Source: Letharia columbiana (lineage: Eukaryota; Ascomycota; Lecanoromycetes; Lecanorales; Parmeliaceae). Taken from it: a stretch of 64,000 bases of DNA. The position numbers and the translations under genes were made by a program. A model generated the notes under the pieces. The model did no database searches, was not told the origin of the DNA, and was given only the letters and a program-made list of their open reading frames with translations. The number at the start of each line of letters is the position of its first letter. Positions within the stretch are counted from its first letter, which is position 1. The stretch is from positions 1,674,501-1,738,500 of the forward strand of contig NW_023501037.1 in assembly GCF_014066305.1 (NCBI RefSeq), in the 5' to 3' direction. Shown one piece after another: positions 24,079 to 35,927 of this stretch.

Positions 24079-25817
24079 TCAGAATTCCATCGCATTGTCT
24101 GTCTCCCTCTCCCTCTTCACACCCTTCTCCTCCCTAAGCAACCCAGCGACGTAAGTCCTAAAATATTCCACATACGGCCTCAAACCCGTCTTCTCATAGT
24201 CTTGAGTCTTTTTGACATCGCTCTCCTCCTTCGTCGTTTGCTCATCAAACGCATCGATCTCACCCAAAAGTTCCGTCACAGTTGGCACTCCAAGAGGATC
24301 GAACTTTGCTAGTCTCTTAGTGTCGATGGGTACGCAGACCCTTCCAGTCCCCGGATGTATGACAAAAGGAGACTTCAGTAAATGTATTTTTTTTTTGCTG
24401 ACCTCAATATCGAGGCGCGGATACGTGTACTCAAGCACAATGTCTTGCTTTGCTTCCAATAGAGCTCTGCCATCCAGGGTCTTGCTGGCTCCTGTCTTCG
24501 CAAGGGCATCTATGTCAGCCCATTTGCTGACGCTTGACCGGCCAGGGGCTGCATCCCATTTCTTGCGTAAAGAATCATTCAATACTTTATCAGGAAGCAG
24601 CCGAAGTAGACGCTCTGCCTTCTCGGGTTCGGCCCAAGGGTCCTGGTCTTCCAAAATATCGCGCTGGAAGTGTTCTTTCAAGATGTCAAGACTCCGACTG
24701 CAAGGCATTAAAGGGAGATATTGTATTGCAAGATCTCGATCAAAGGCGACTTACGCTAGATGTGGGTGGAGGGGCCGCTTCACATTGACCTTCTTGCCAC
24801 TTTGTGCTCCACCTTTGATCACTTCTAGATATCCTGCGAGCGCTTTCCTTTTCTGATCATCCATGTTCCTTGCTCGCTTGTCACTGATCCAGGCATGGGC
24901 TCCTCTTCGCCCAGAATAGACCCACATGATGTGCTGAAATCCGAAATCTTCTCTTAGCGCTGCATCCACGACCTTAATGGCCATTGTGACGAACGACCAA
25001 CATTTGTGGCAGATATTCGCTTTGTTGCAACAGGTACGTATTTCGTCATAATCCGTCAGATCTATGTCAAAGACCAATTCTTTTGCCATTGGCCGAAAAG
25101 CAGTGGATTTGCGGAGAGTTTTGCGATCCCGAGGATTTGCTGTGTAGACTGGACCTATCTCAAAACGGGAAGGGTTGAGGCGTAGAATCTCCCTCCGAAG
25201 TCTGCGAGGAATGAATTTTGCGTGACGCAAGGAAATAGAAGTATACTCACAGGTCTCCTGTGGGGAAGCTTTGGTACCTGAGATACGCGTCATTTTGCAG
25301 AGTGAACGCGAATTCCCGATGACCAAAATCGTTCGATGGTTTCATTGAGTGGTTCAGCCACTGGTAAAGGTACCGGAACGGAAAAAGGCGCTGATAGAAG
25401 GCTAGCATGACCTCTGGGTCTGTGTACTTTGCAGACTGAGCGAAAGGCCTGGAAGTCCAAGTTAGAAACCGGCATCCACTTGGAGCAGAGACATTCTCAC
25501 AAGGGTGCCTCTGGTGGACTGCTTTCGTTTCCGGGATTTAGAACTTTTGAGCCTGAGAACTCATCCTCTTCATCGTCGTCAGCGTCGTCAAAAAGGTCCT
25601 CGACGTTTACATCTATCCTCGGTGCTTCGCTTGTTGAATCCTCTGATTGCGATGCACTATCGATCATGTCCGTCTTTCCCTCTTCTTTCGTATGGTCTGA
25701 AACTTGCTGAGGCGCGTCCGGGAGGATGCCGTCTTCGTCGACCTCTTCAGGTCGCATTGGCCCTGGGGCTGTAGAGTGTGGCATAATTGTATGTCTTTGT
25801 GTCAAAGGGACCCTCAT
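24079..25817 (-). CDS. PRI1: DNA primase small (catalytic) subunit, 4 exons
   Basis: This subunit makes the RNA primers that start DNA synthesis, working in the nucleus with the large primase subunit and DNA polymerase alpha. Reading the minus strand, exons are 25817-25501, 25448-25251, 25201-24755 and 24697-24079. They sum to 1581 nt (526 aa plus TGA), and all three introns are phase 2. Residues 1-105 form an acidic, low-complexity extension. The primase fold starts near residue 113. The catalytic FDIDLTD (D217, D219) is followed by the zinc-binding CCN...CHKC (C229, C230, C236, C239). Next come SGRRGAHAW (268-276), PRLDIEVS with the third catalytic Asp (D417), and HLLKSPF (426-432). All are intact. 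The human protein is about 420 aa, so the excess is mostly the N-terminal extension. An in-frame Met at residue 12 (25784, MPHS) is an alternative start giving 515 aa; I recall MPHS starts in fungal homologues but cannot verify it. Base composition is normal, unlike the RIPped surroundings. Confidence 0.96.
24698..24754 (-). other. PRI1 intron 3 (57 nt)
   Basis: Begins GTAAGT and ends CTTGCAG. Removal joins KRPLHPHLA to RSLDILKEHF, which restores the conserved primase segment. Confidence 0.92.
25202..25250 (-). other. PRI1 intron 2 (49 nt)
   Basis: Begins GTGAGT and ends CTCGCAG. Removal joins SFPTGDL to LRREILRLNPSRFEIG, the expected primase sequence. The branch site is weak by eye. Confidence 0.9.
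25449..25500 (-). other. PRI1 intron 1 (52 nt)
   Basis: Begins GTGAGA and ends TTCCAG, with a strong branch site TTCTAAC 12 nt before the end. Only this acceptor keeps the frame: a CAG 10 nt further on would break the reading into SAKYTDPEVM. The split codon is Leu106. Confidence 0.9.
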
Positions 25818-25918
25818 GATTTTGCGAGAGCCGCAGGAGCGGCGGAGCGTTGGACGCGGTGGGCGCGTCGAGTACGCGTCAAAACAAATGACGGATTTAC
25901 GCGTTTTTCGCGATTTCC
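25818..25918 (-). promoter_or_regulatory. PRI1 promoter with two MCB boxes and an E2F-like site
   Basis: Directly upstream of the start codon, palindromic ACGCGT occurs at 25874-25879 and 25899-25904. A TTTTTCGCG run (E2F/SCB-like) overlaps the end of the second at 25904-25912. In yeasts the MBF complex binds ACGCGT to drive G1/S genes, including primase and polymerase alpha. The non-RIPped sequence ends near 25920, so the promoter is only about 100 bp before AT-rich sequence begins. The sites are seen; MBF control is inferred. Confidence 0.6.
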
Positions 25919-26000
25919 CCTATTATTATTTTTATAACCTATTATAAAGAAGAGTCTTATATATTAAATAAGTATTTAACGATCTTATAATATAAATATA

Positions 26001-26592
26001 CGAGTAAAGGTCTATAAATTAAATTTATAATCGTTTTTTTTTAATTAGGGCTGTCGAGTAAATTTAATAAGCGATTTTTAATAAGCGATATTTGAATTTC
26101 TTATCTTTAAATATCTATAAGACTAAATTTAATAATTCTTTTTTTATCTAAAAGCCTATACTATCTTCTATAATTTAAAAGAAAAATCTTAAAATTTTAA
26201 TAGAAAATAAAAAAGTTATTTTAAAATTAAATAATATATATCTATTTTTTAATTAGAGCTATCGAGCGAACTTTAGTAAGCGAACTTTAATAAACGATAT
26301 TTGAATTTCTTACGCTTTAATAATTATAAGATTAAATTTAGAAATTCTTTTTTTCTCTAAAAGCTTATATTTTAATTTATAATTTAAAAAAAATCTTAAA
26401 AACTTAATAGAAAATAAAAAAGTTATTCTATATATTAATAATATATATCTATTTTTTTAATAATTATAAATATTAATTTATTTACTCGTAGTATTTAATT
26501 AAAAAGTATAGATCTAACGAATTAATAATTAACTATATATATAAATTTAAGATTTTCTAATTTAGCTTTATCTTATTCTTTTATATATATTA
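26001..26592 (-). repeat. R1 repeat copy c (592 bp, heavily RIPped)
   Basis: Complement of R1: starts CGAGTAAAGG, both internal modules present (AAGCGATATTTGAATTTCTTA twice), and ends TTTTATATATATTAA. It lies about 180 bp upstream of the PRI1 start codon, inverted relative to copy b. It also shows the intact target that the mini-MULE hit in copy d. Confidence 0.75.
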
Positions 26593-26804
26593 ATTCTAAA
26601 TCTCTTATATTATTAATTAATAAATAAATAAAACTTAAGTAAATAAGAGAATATCTATTACGAATTAATTCTCTATACTTAATATATCTTTCTTATTAAA
26701 TCTTAACGCGTCTTCTCTTTATATATATATATTTATAGATTATATAAATTAATATATTAACTTTATATTATATTAATATTATAATATTAAGTATTAAGAT
26801 AACG

Positions 26805-26981
26805 TAAGATCCTTAGAAATCTCATTTCTAAGAAAGACGTTTTTTAAGAAAGACGTTTCTTAAGTAATAAAAAGATAATTCTTCTTTTATAGAATTTAAT
26901 TATTTAATTATATTTTAATATTAAGTTATATTAAGCTATTAACTACTAGCTTCTATTTATTAAATATAAGTCTATAACATA
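26805..26981 (-). repeat. Left member of a ~170-bp inverted repeat pair
   Basis: On the minus strand it begins TGTTATAGACTTATATTTAA and ends at CTTAGAAATCTC...GGATCTTAC. It matches 32927-33087 in opposite orientation. AAGAAAGACGTTT is duplicated here. It may be an LTR (TGTTATA start) or a long TIR. Confidence 0.65.
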
Positions 26982-27024
26982 TATCAATAAGAAAGAAAGA
27001 AAGGTAGCGTTCTCGCTAAGGTAA

Positions 27025-27105
27025 GAAACTTATTTCTATAAGTAGAGAAACTTATTTCTTTAAGTAAAGAAACTTATTTCTTTAAGTAAAGAATAGCCTT
27101 TTCTT
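27025..27105 (+). repeat. Tandem repeat, 3 units of ~23-26 bp
   Basis: AAGAAACTTATTTCTTTAAGTA with minor variation, next to a GAAA microsatellite at about 26990-27003. Confidence 0.7.
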
Positions 27106-30100
27106 TACGTAAATTAAGAAAATTATTTCTTCAGATATAGTATTAAATTTCTTTCTTTCTATAGTAAAATAAAATAAGAAGATCTAATCTTATAGTAAGA
27201 TTTTTTAGAAAGATATTTCTTTATAGAAAGAAGAAACCTTCTCTAATAAAAAAGGCGTTTTACTAAATTAATATTCGTATACTATAACGAGTAGTAGAAG
27301 AATTTAATAGCGAAATAGACGATAACGTAAGCGAAAATAAAATCGTATTCTTTATAAGAATTAATGCTATAGTTTAAACTAAAGATTAAAAAGTATAATT
27401 CTTCTTTTATAAATAATTTTATTTTCTAATAGAAATAGTCTTAGCTAGCAAAGTAAGTACTTAATTTCTTAATAAATAATATAGGCGATATTTGCGTAGT
27501 AGACTATTTCTTTTCTTAACGATTTCTTATAAAATTAATAGAAATTCGGGCGTCGTATTTTACTATAAGATTCTTTACTCTCGAGAGAGTATATAGTAGA
27601 TACTAAGTATTATACTTCTTATTACTATTCTTTTAATATATTAAATACTTAATATTCCTTTTAGTTCTCTATTTATTACTTAGTTTCTTAATTTTAAATA
27701 ATAAAAATCTAATAATAAGATTTAAGTTTATCTATTCTTTTTCTTTCTTTACTAATTATAATAAATATAAGTTTTTATAATAAAGATCTTTAGATTAATT
27801 TAAAGTAGGTTTTAATTAGATTATAGATATTATAGAATAGATATATATAATACTTAAAAGATTTAATCGATAAATAAGATTTCTTATTTTCTTTAATATC
27901 TTAAAAAATTTAACTCTCTAATTAAAAAGCTTAGAATTAATATTAAAAATAGAGTATTTATAATATAATCTTAGATAAATTAATAACTTTTTACGAAGAT
28001 TAATAGCTTTATAGTTATTATTATAACGATTTTTTATTATAGTATTAACGAAAGTAATAGTATTATTAATCTCTTCTTATTTAATAAAATATAGTTAATT
28101 AAGATTCTCTAGCGATAAATCTATAAATAATCTTAATATATCTCTTACTCGAAATTTATAGATAATTTTATTTAATATAAATCTTATTAATATAATTAAG
28201 TTATTAAGATATATTTAAAAAAATAAAAATACGCTTAACTAGTTATCTATATTAATAATAAGATAAAATTATAGAGTAATCTTAATAATCTAATTTTTTT
28301 TAATTATTTATCTATCTAAGAGTAATAAATAATTAAAATTATTATAATAATTTCGAGCTTTTTAAAAATAAATTTCTAGAAAATATTTATAAACTTAATA
28401 TTACGATCGCTAATTATAATAATAAAAATATCTTAATTATAAGATACTAGAATAACGAGTAAAGTATTTATTTAATCGATTATAATCTATTTATTAAATC
28501 TTAATATAAGATTTTTTTTTAAAAATTTATAAATTATAGTAAGAAGTATATTTTTATCTTTTTAAAAAGGAAATATAATAATAAAATTTATTATTATAAT
28601 ATAAAATAGAATTAATAATATAGAAATTAAATTAAGCTCGCTATAAGTAGAATATTATTTAATTTAATTAAGTTAATACTTCGAATAGTATTTTAAATAG
28701 ATTTAAAAATACTTTAATAAGTCTTTAATATAGATTAATAATAAGATTCTAATATAAATAATATAAAAACTAATATAGAAACTCTAATTATATATTAATT
28801 AAAAGACTTTTTACTATATTAACTTAGAAATATAAAACTATTACTTATTAATATAATTAAGTATAATACTATAAATAAGATTATTATATTTCTAAAAGCG
28901 AAGTTCTATTAAAAGATTAAGCTCGAGCTACTTAAGTAAATCGAGAATTTTAATCTATTAAGAATTCTTGCTATACGCCTTAATAAGGCGTTTCTTAAAG
29001 CTATTACTTATTTCTATTAAGATTATATAATAAATTAAGAATACTTTAAGCGATACTATTTATTTATTTAATTCTAGAATATTTTTATAAAGACTTTCTA
29101 ATACTACTTACTTCTCTTTAAAGTTTATATTTACTTAAAGTCTAGATAATATATTAAAAATAATATTTAATTTACTAATCTTATAGTATATAATAAAATT
29201 AAATTTTAATAAGTATTAAAAAGTATAAATTAATTAAAGATTTAGTTTATTTATAAATAAAATAAAAAGTATAATTTATTAAGCGATTTAAATAATACTA
29301 GAGTAATCGATATAAACTATTATTAATAATACTTCGAATACTTCGATTAGATATCTAATTTTTTAAACTACTTAAACTATAGCGATAATCTTAAATTCTA
29401 TAAATTAAGAAATATATTCTATAATAATAATTAACTTACTTAGAAATATTATAATTTATATATCTTCTCTAATAGAAATAAATACTTTTTTTATACGTAG
29501 TAAATTATAATAGCGAAATTCTATACTTTAAAAGTATTAATATCGATATATAATTTTTATTTTCGATCGAAGTATATTAGAAAAAAAGCGAGTAAAAAGT
29601 ACTTTATAAATCTTAGAAGATAGAAACTTCTTTTTAAGTTAATTCGTAATATAATTATATAGAACTTCGCTTATATACGAGTTTAATAAATTACTTTTTA
29701 GAAGTAATAATAGTAAATATAGTAATTACTTTAAGTTAATTAAGAAAGTAATTTAATTTAGTTATTATTATTTAAGTAAGAGTAATCTTTTATTCTTATA
29801 ATAATTAAGTATACTATATATAGCGAGAAATCGAGTTTCTTAGCTATCTTATTAAGTCGAGAAAGATTTTTAAGTTATAAAGATTTAATAGAAATCGAAG
29901 TATAGTAATTATCTTAATTTTTTCTTCTACTATAAATATACTAAGAGAATTAATAAAGTACGCTATTCTAATAGTATTATTAATAAAAATTCTAGAAAGA
30001 ATTTTATTAATATTAGAGAAGTCTATTTCTCTTATAATAGCTAAAATAGCTATCGAAGATAAGATTTATATTTCTAAAAGATTCTATTAAAGACGATAAT

Positions 30101-30635
30101 ATCGTTTATGAAAGTATATATAAAAGTATAAAGTAAATATTATAGAGTATTAATCTAACGTTATACGTATAATAAAGATTTTTTATATTTTATAAATACT
30201 ATATTAGATTCTTTCTAATTATAATAATTAATAATAATAAATTTATATCTATTAGAAAGCTTTATATTAAATTAATAAAATTATATAACTTCGTTTATAA
30301 TAGAAATATAGATGAATTTTACTATTAATATAATAATATCTAATTATAAAAGTAGTAAATAGTTATTATCTTTTATTATAATATTAAATTCTCGAATATT
30401 AATAATAATTATTTCTTCTTAATTTTATAGTATATTTTATTAAATTATAAAATAAGGTTAATTATAAGAAATTAGCTACGTAGAGAAGTAAAGCTTTTTT
30501 TATTATTATAGCTTATTAAAAGTAATATTAATTATTTCTTAATCTTTATAATTAAGAAGATAGATTTTTAATAGTTTTACTTTAGCGTCTAGCTTTAATA
30601 AAATCGATATTTACTATTCTTTAGAAATATCTATA

Positions 30636-31307
30636 CCGTTCTGCCCATTTGTAAAGTTATAGAACTAGCGTATTACGGTTGTGAAACGGTATTATAACGA
30701 TTCTATGCTAGTTGAAAAACCGTTCTAGAACCGATTTACAACCGTTTTACAACAGTCGTAAACTATAGAACTCTTCCCTTAGAACCCACAACGGTTATAG
30801 TTTTACAACCGTTCTACAACCGTTCTACAATCGTTATAATAATATATTTTTATTTTTATTTTTTTACTAAGTCTCGAATAGGCTAGTAGTATTATATAAT
30901 ATATCTTCTAATATAAAAATTTCGCTAAAATTCGAAAAAAACGAATTTTAAGTTATTAGCGTTGATATTCAAGCTTATATATACTAAGCGAATTTTCAGC
31001 CCTATAAAGAACTTTAAAATTAAAATTTATTTTTAGTTATTATATAGATTATTTATAGTTCTATAAGAATCGTATAACCGTTCTACAACCGTTTTACAAC
31101 CGTTCGACAACTATCACGTGACCGTCACGTGACCGTCACGTGACCGTTGAACAACCGATGTGAAATTATAAGTTAGAACAATTCTTCTAACGAGTATGAA
31201 TTGAGTTTCGTATCGGTTGTATATCGGTGATATATCGGTTGTTTATCGGTTATTAGTTATAGAACCGTTATATAACGGTAATATATCTTTAGTAATGGCC
31301 AGAATAG
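30636..31307 (+). mobile_element. MITE-B copy 1 (672 bp)
   Basis: Flanked by TA (30634-30635, 31308-31309). TIRs are CCGTTCTGCCC and the complement of GGCCAGAATAG. Copy 2 (44256-44938) matches along its full length in opposite orientation. Filled with 11-bp units such as ACAACCGTTCT in both directions and three CACGTGACCGT units. Retains CA/TG, so it is younger than its surroundings. No coding capacity. Confidence 0.85.
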
Positions 31308-32926
31308 TAATATTTTCTAAATTTATAAAGATATCTTTAAATTCTATTATAACGAAGTTAAAAGTATAATAAATCTTATTCTTACTATAGATAATTACGT
31401 CGTTTAAAAATATATATTTAAGATTAGAATCTATTATAGTAATATAATTTATATTAATAATATTATTTATAATAATAATAATAATAGCTATCTTCGATTA
31501 ATTTAAAGTACGTTATTTATAAACTATTAAGTTTACTAATTTATAAGAAACTTAGTAGTATTTATCTATAGTATACTCTATTATAATATTTAATCTTATA
31601 TTTCTAGAAAGTAAAATTAATACTTTTATAGAATTTCTTATTTATATAAAAATTATAGCGAAATTCATAATGTAAATAAAGATATTATCTTTTTTTTTAA
31701 GAAAAGTTAAGAATTTAAGCTTAATGAGATAGTTATAATTATTAGAGAGCGTATTATAATAGTTAATTAGAATATTTATTATAAAGTTAAATAATAATAT
31801 AAATATTAACTTTACTTTTATAACTCGTTTAATTTAAAAATAAAACTTCGTTATAAAATAAATAGAAATCTTAATATTTTAATAACTATTTATAGTAATA
31901 GATTATAATTTATAATTTAATAAAAACTTATATAATATAAGAATATTTATTTCCATTAATATATTAGTTTTAAGATTATTTATTAAATAAATCTTTATTT
32001 TATTTTAATAAGAGTAGCTTCTTCTATACTTCTTAGATTTTCTAAAAAATATAAATTTATAAAAATATACTTTGTAATATTAATAATTTTATTATTATAG
32101 TCTCGAATCGGTATAGAAGATATTTACTTCTAGATTCTTTTCTTGAAATTAAATAAGAAAGCTAGTAAAGTATAATTATCTAGAGTAATTAGATATTTAG
32201 AATTTAGATAAACTTCGATATTAAAAGAATTTAAATTTAGGCGAGTATTTATCTTAGTATACTAAAAATTATAAATAGTAGTTTCTTATCTATATCTAGA
32301 TAATTCTATAATAATAGATTTAATAATTTTAAGAGTAGAAATTATTTTTATAGTATAAAGTGTGAAAACTACTTCCGTAGTATACTTAGAATTCTTAAAA
32401 TTCTTATTCTCTAAATCTATGAATTTTTTAGAAATCTTATTTCCGAGTTCGTAATTTTAATATTACTACTTAAGATAATAGAATAACTTATTTTAAGATT
32501 TAAACTTCTTATAATATCGCTAATAAAAGTATTTTAATAGCGGTAAATCGATAAAGTTAACTTTCGATTTCGTGCTTTTATAAGATTCGTGAAAACTAAA
32601 ATAATTATTTTCTTACTTCTCGATATCTTTCTTATTATAATTATTATAAAAGTTATTAGAATTCTTTAAATAACTTAAATTCTATTAAGAATTCTCGAAT
32701 TTCTTTACTTTATTAATTAAGATTTAATAAACTCGCTACTCTTATAATTAGAAAGATCGAGTAGTAGTATTCTAATAAGCTTCTTTAGATCGATATAAGA
32801 TACGACTAAACTAGAAAGACTAATAAGAATTATACGCGTTTTATTATTAATACTAATTTAAATTAGTAGTAATTTAACGCTATATCGATAAAGCTAATAA
32901 TATTTACTATATATCTCTTTAAGTGT

Positions 32927-33087
32927 TATAAATTATGCTTAGTAGATAGGAGCTAGTAACATAGCTTGATATGGCTTAACATATCAGATATATTTAGGCA
33001 ATCAGATTTCATAGAAGAAGAATCATCTTTATTACTACTCAAGAAACGTCTTTCTTAAAAATTAGATTTCTAAGAATCTTATATTAT
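32927..33087 (+). repeat. Right member of the ~170-bp inverted repeat pair
   Basis: Begins TGTTATAAATTATGCTTAG and runs to CTAAGAATCTTAT. Complementary to 26805-26981 but less RIPped (CATAGCTTGATATGGC retained). With TGTT at its start it could be a solo LTR or a 5' LTR of the gag-like relic to its right. Confidence 0.6.
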
Positions 33088-33679
33088 TATAATAGTGATA
33101 GTAATATTTATATAATAGTAGTAATTACTATATAATAGTCTACTATTAGAAATTAATAGAGTTTTTTTATTAATATTAGATTAATCTAAAGTTAAGAATT
33201 CTTATACTTTTTAAATAAGAATAAAGAATCTTCGTGCTTTTTTATCTTTCGTTATTTCTATATATTTATTAAGCTAATTTTTTATAATATAATTATTTAG
33301 ACCTAATAGTTATAAGATAATTTAATCATCTTCGATTATTAAGTAAACTTTCTTATTAATAAAACTACTTAAAGAATTATTTAATATCTTATAAAGAATA
33401 TCTTTAGATCTATTAGACTAGTATTATTATTATTAAAAAATTAATAAATATAATTTTATTCTTTATTATTTGATTTACTTTTTTAATAGACTTAATTAAA
33501 AGATTAAGTAATTGATTATACTACTCTAAAAATAGTACTTTATCTTTTTTAAGAATCTATAACTTAAGAACGTTATTTTTTCGATTTTTTATTTATTAAT
33601 AATACTTTAAAAGTAGAAAGATATACTTCTTTTAATTAAGCTATAAATATCTTATCTATTAAATCTTTAAGTAATAATT
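33088..33679. other. AT-rich RIPped sequence
   Basis: No feature recognised. It may be the untranslated leader or start of the gag-like relic that follows. Confidence 0.4.
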
Positions 33680-34348
33680 CTTAACTTATTAAATAATTCG
33701 ACGATTTATAATATTATTTATTAGAAATCTTAAATATCTTTATTAATAAGATAATTTGTCGTTATAATAATAATAGAATAATAAATAAAGAATTCGAAGT
33801 AAATCTTTAAGCTATTAATATAGAAGTAATTATTATTAATATTATTAATCGCTATATAAGAAATTATTTAAATCTAGAATCTTCTAATTTATTAGATTTA
33901 TTAGAAAATCTAGAAAATCTAGAAATATTAGAATAGAATATTATTAATAAAAATAACGAACCTCGCTTTTTTAATAGCGATATTAAATTTTTTAATTCTT
34001 TTTATAATAATAAATCTTCTAATAAAATAGTAGATATAGAGTATATCGAAAAAGAAATCTATTTTTAGAATATTATTATCTTTATTAATAGAATTAAAAA
34101 TATTATAAGAGTTAAAAATATAAAGCTATTACGAAATAATTTATAGATTTATCTTTAAGACGAAGTATTTAAATAATATATATATTAACTTATTAATAAT
34201 AATAAGTATTTATTTATTATTAATAGTAACGTTAATAAATAAAATATTACTTTATTTAAGAGATTTAGATTTATTAAAATATCGAAAATAACTATTATCG
34301 TTAAAAAATAATATATATTTAATAATATTATAAGATATCGTAAGTTAT
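33680..34348 (+). pseudogene. gag-like retrotransposon relic
   Basis: A plus-strand frame reads NLLDLLENLENLEILE, then RVKNIKLLRNNL, TLFKRFRFI and YIFNNIIRYRKLL. This resembles the capsid part of fungal Gypsy-type Gag (alternating Leu helices, a KRF motif, then YTxxDARxRR). Stops are of RIP type. It is cut by the R1e fragment. The assignment rests on pattern only. Confidence 0.35.
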
Positions 34349-34495
34349 TAGTATATATAATAGAATAAGATAGGGCTGAGCTTGAAAACCTTGAATTTGT
34401 ATGTGCAACCAATCATCAATTCGGGTTCGCTACGCTCTTTGGTTAGACCGGCTAAGTCATCGCGGGTAAATAAATTAGCGTCCGCAACCATCATA
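34349..34495 (+). repeat. R1 fragment e (147 bp, nearly unmutated)
   Basis: Contains only the first ~147 bp of R1 (GTATATATAATAGAATAAG to GTCCGCAACCATCAT). CA/TG are retained although both neighbours are RIPped. It is the best guide to the unmutated R1 5' end. Confidence 0.75.
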
Positions 34496-35927
34496 GACGA
34501 TATCTTACTCGCGAATTTTAATAAAATCGAGATATAAAGTATTAAGAATAAGCTTAATAAAAAGTTCAAGATAATCGATTTAGAATCTTATATCTATTAT
34601 CTTAATATAACGATTATTAGAAATTATATTAATTAAATTCTACGCCTTAGCTAAAAAGGCTATATTAAAAAGTTTTTAAAGGAATATAATATATTAAATT
34701 CTACGTTATTACCTACTCTTATTAATAATAATAAATTCTATACTACTAAAGATAATTTTATCTCTATCGATTAATCTCGCTATATCTATTAGTTAGCTAT
34801 AAGATTACTTATATATATAATATTAAATATCTAATTTAATCTTATACCTTATTTATTATTTTAATAATCTTTAAATATATTTTAAATCTCGATAAATTTT
34901 ATTAAAAGACTATTAAGTGTATCTTTTAATATTTAAATGATATTAAGAACTAATAATTAGTATTTAAGAGAGATCTAAAATTACTTATTAGCTATATAAA
35001 CGCGGACTAAATAAGCAATTAGAATACTTAATATTTTATTTTTAGCTACGTCTTTAATATAAGTAGTATTATTATTAATTAATTATCGAAATAATAGCTT
35101 ATTATAATACTATTCTCTTATAAAACTAAATATATTAATTAGATATAAACTATTAAAAAGATAATTTAATTATATAAACTTCTTAATTAATTTAACCCTA
35201 GCGCTAAATATATATAAACTATTATTATCTACTATAATAATTAGAATACTATAATCCTTATTAAAAATTCTTAATTTTATATATATATTAAATATATCGA
35301 TATTTAATACTACTATATACGAGAATAAGTTATCGCTGATATTATTACTCTTAAGTATATTTCTATTAAATAATAGATAATCGATAGACTTACTAAGATA
35401 CTATTTAAAGATAAATTTAAAAAGTTTTATATATTAATTAAGCTAAAATATCGTTTATAGTATTATCTATTTAAGAGAATCGACTCTAAATCTAGAAAAG
35501 CTATTTTATTAATTCTCGTAGTTTAAATAATTTATTCGAGTTATTCGCCGAGCTTTAGATTTAATATAAACTCGCTATTCTATATTAAAATAGCTATTTC
35601 TTTAACGCTATTACCGCTATCGCTACTAAATCTTTAAAGCTCTTTCGAAATATTCTTATCTATATTACTATTATTATTAACTATTATTATTAAAGAATTA
35701 GATATCTAAAATAGCCTTATAGAAGTCTTATAGTTAATTATAATATATAAAATAAAGAATTTCTTTCAATTATTTTATTTAGTTACCTCTATAAATATCC
35801 TTTAATCTCGAATTAATCGATTTTTAGTATATATTAGATAGTCTAAAAATAAAATATTCGAAAAATCGTTTTTTAATAAAAAGTGGAATTTGGAATTTAA
35901 TATAGTCGTTTTTAGATTTTGACTTTT

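Larger units (their letters stand above)
26982..32926. mobile_element. Unidentified decayed block between inverted repeats, with MITE-B
   Basis: Nearly 6 kb of RIPped sequence bounded by the inverted repeat pair and split by MITE-B copy 1. Minus-strand frames in 31.4-32.9 kb look more coding-like (fewer stops, e.g. LYRFTAIKILLLAIL), but no domain could be named. A ~23-26-bp unit (AAGAAACTTATTTCTTTAAGTA) is repeated three times at about 27025-27105. It could be an old retrotransposon or DNA transposon. Confidence 0.4.

Noticed and set aside
24212..24856. Long plus-strand ORFs across the PRI1 locus (also 24534-24788, 25429-25710, 25505-25774 and 25704-25937)
   Set aside because: They are antisense shadows of PRI1 or its promoter, cross its introns, and have no recognisable domain.
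26001..26592. R1 as a classic SINE or LTR
   Set aside because: No tRNA-type A and B boxes in correct order, no poly-A or short-repeat tail, and no TG...CA ends or direct-repeat partner bounding an internal region.
30540..31480. Possible plus-strand Gypsy RT split by MITE-B copy 1 (KK-D ... NRYLLF, then TSFKNIYLRLES)
   Set aside because: Spacing between motifs does not fit the family and many changes would need transversions, unlike the clean fit at 43450-43863. Minus-strand frames nearby look more coding-like.
34185..34569. Two small minus-strand ORFs over the gag-like relic and the R1e fragment
   Set aside because: Composition is Ile/Leu/Asn/Tyr-rich as in any AT-rich random frame, and they lie antisense to better supported relics.
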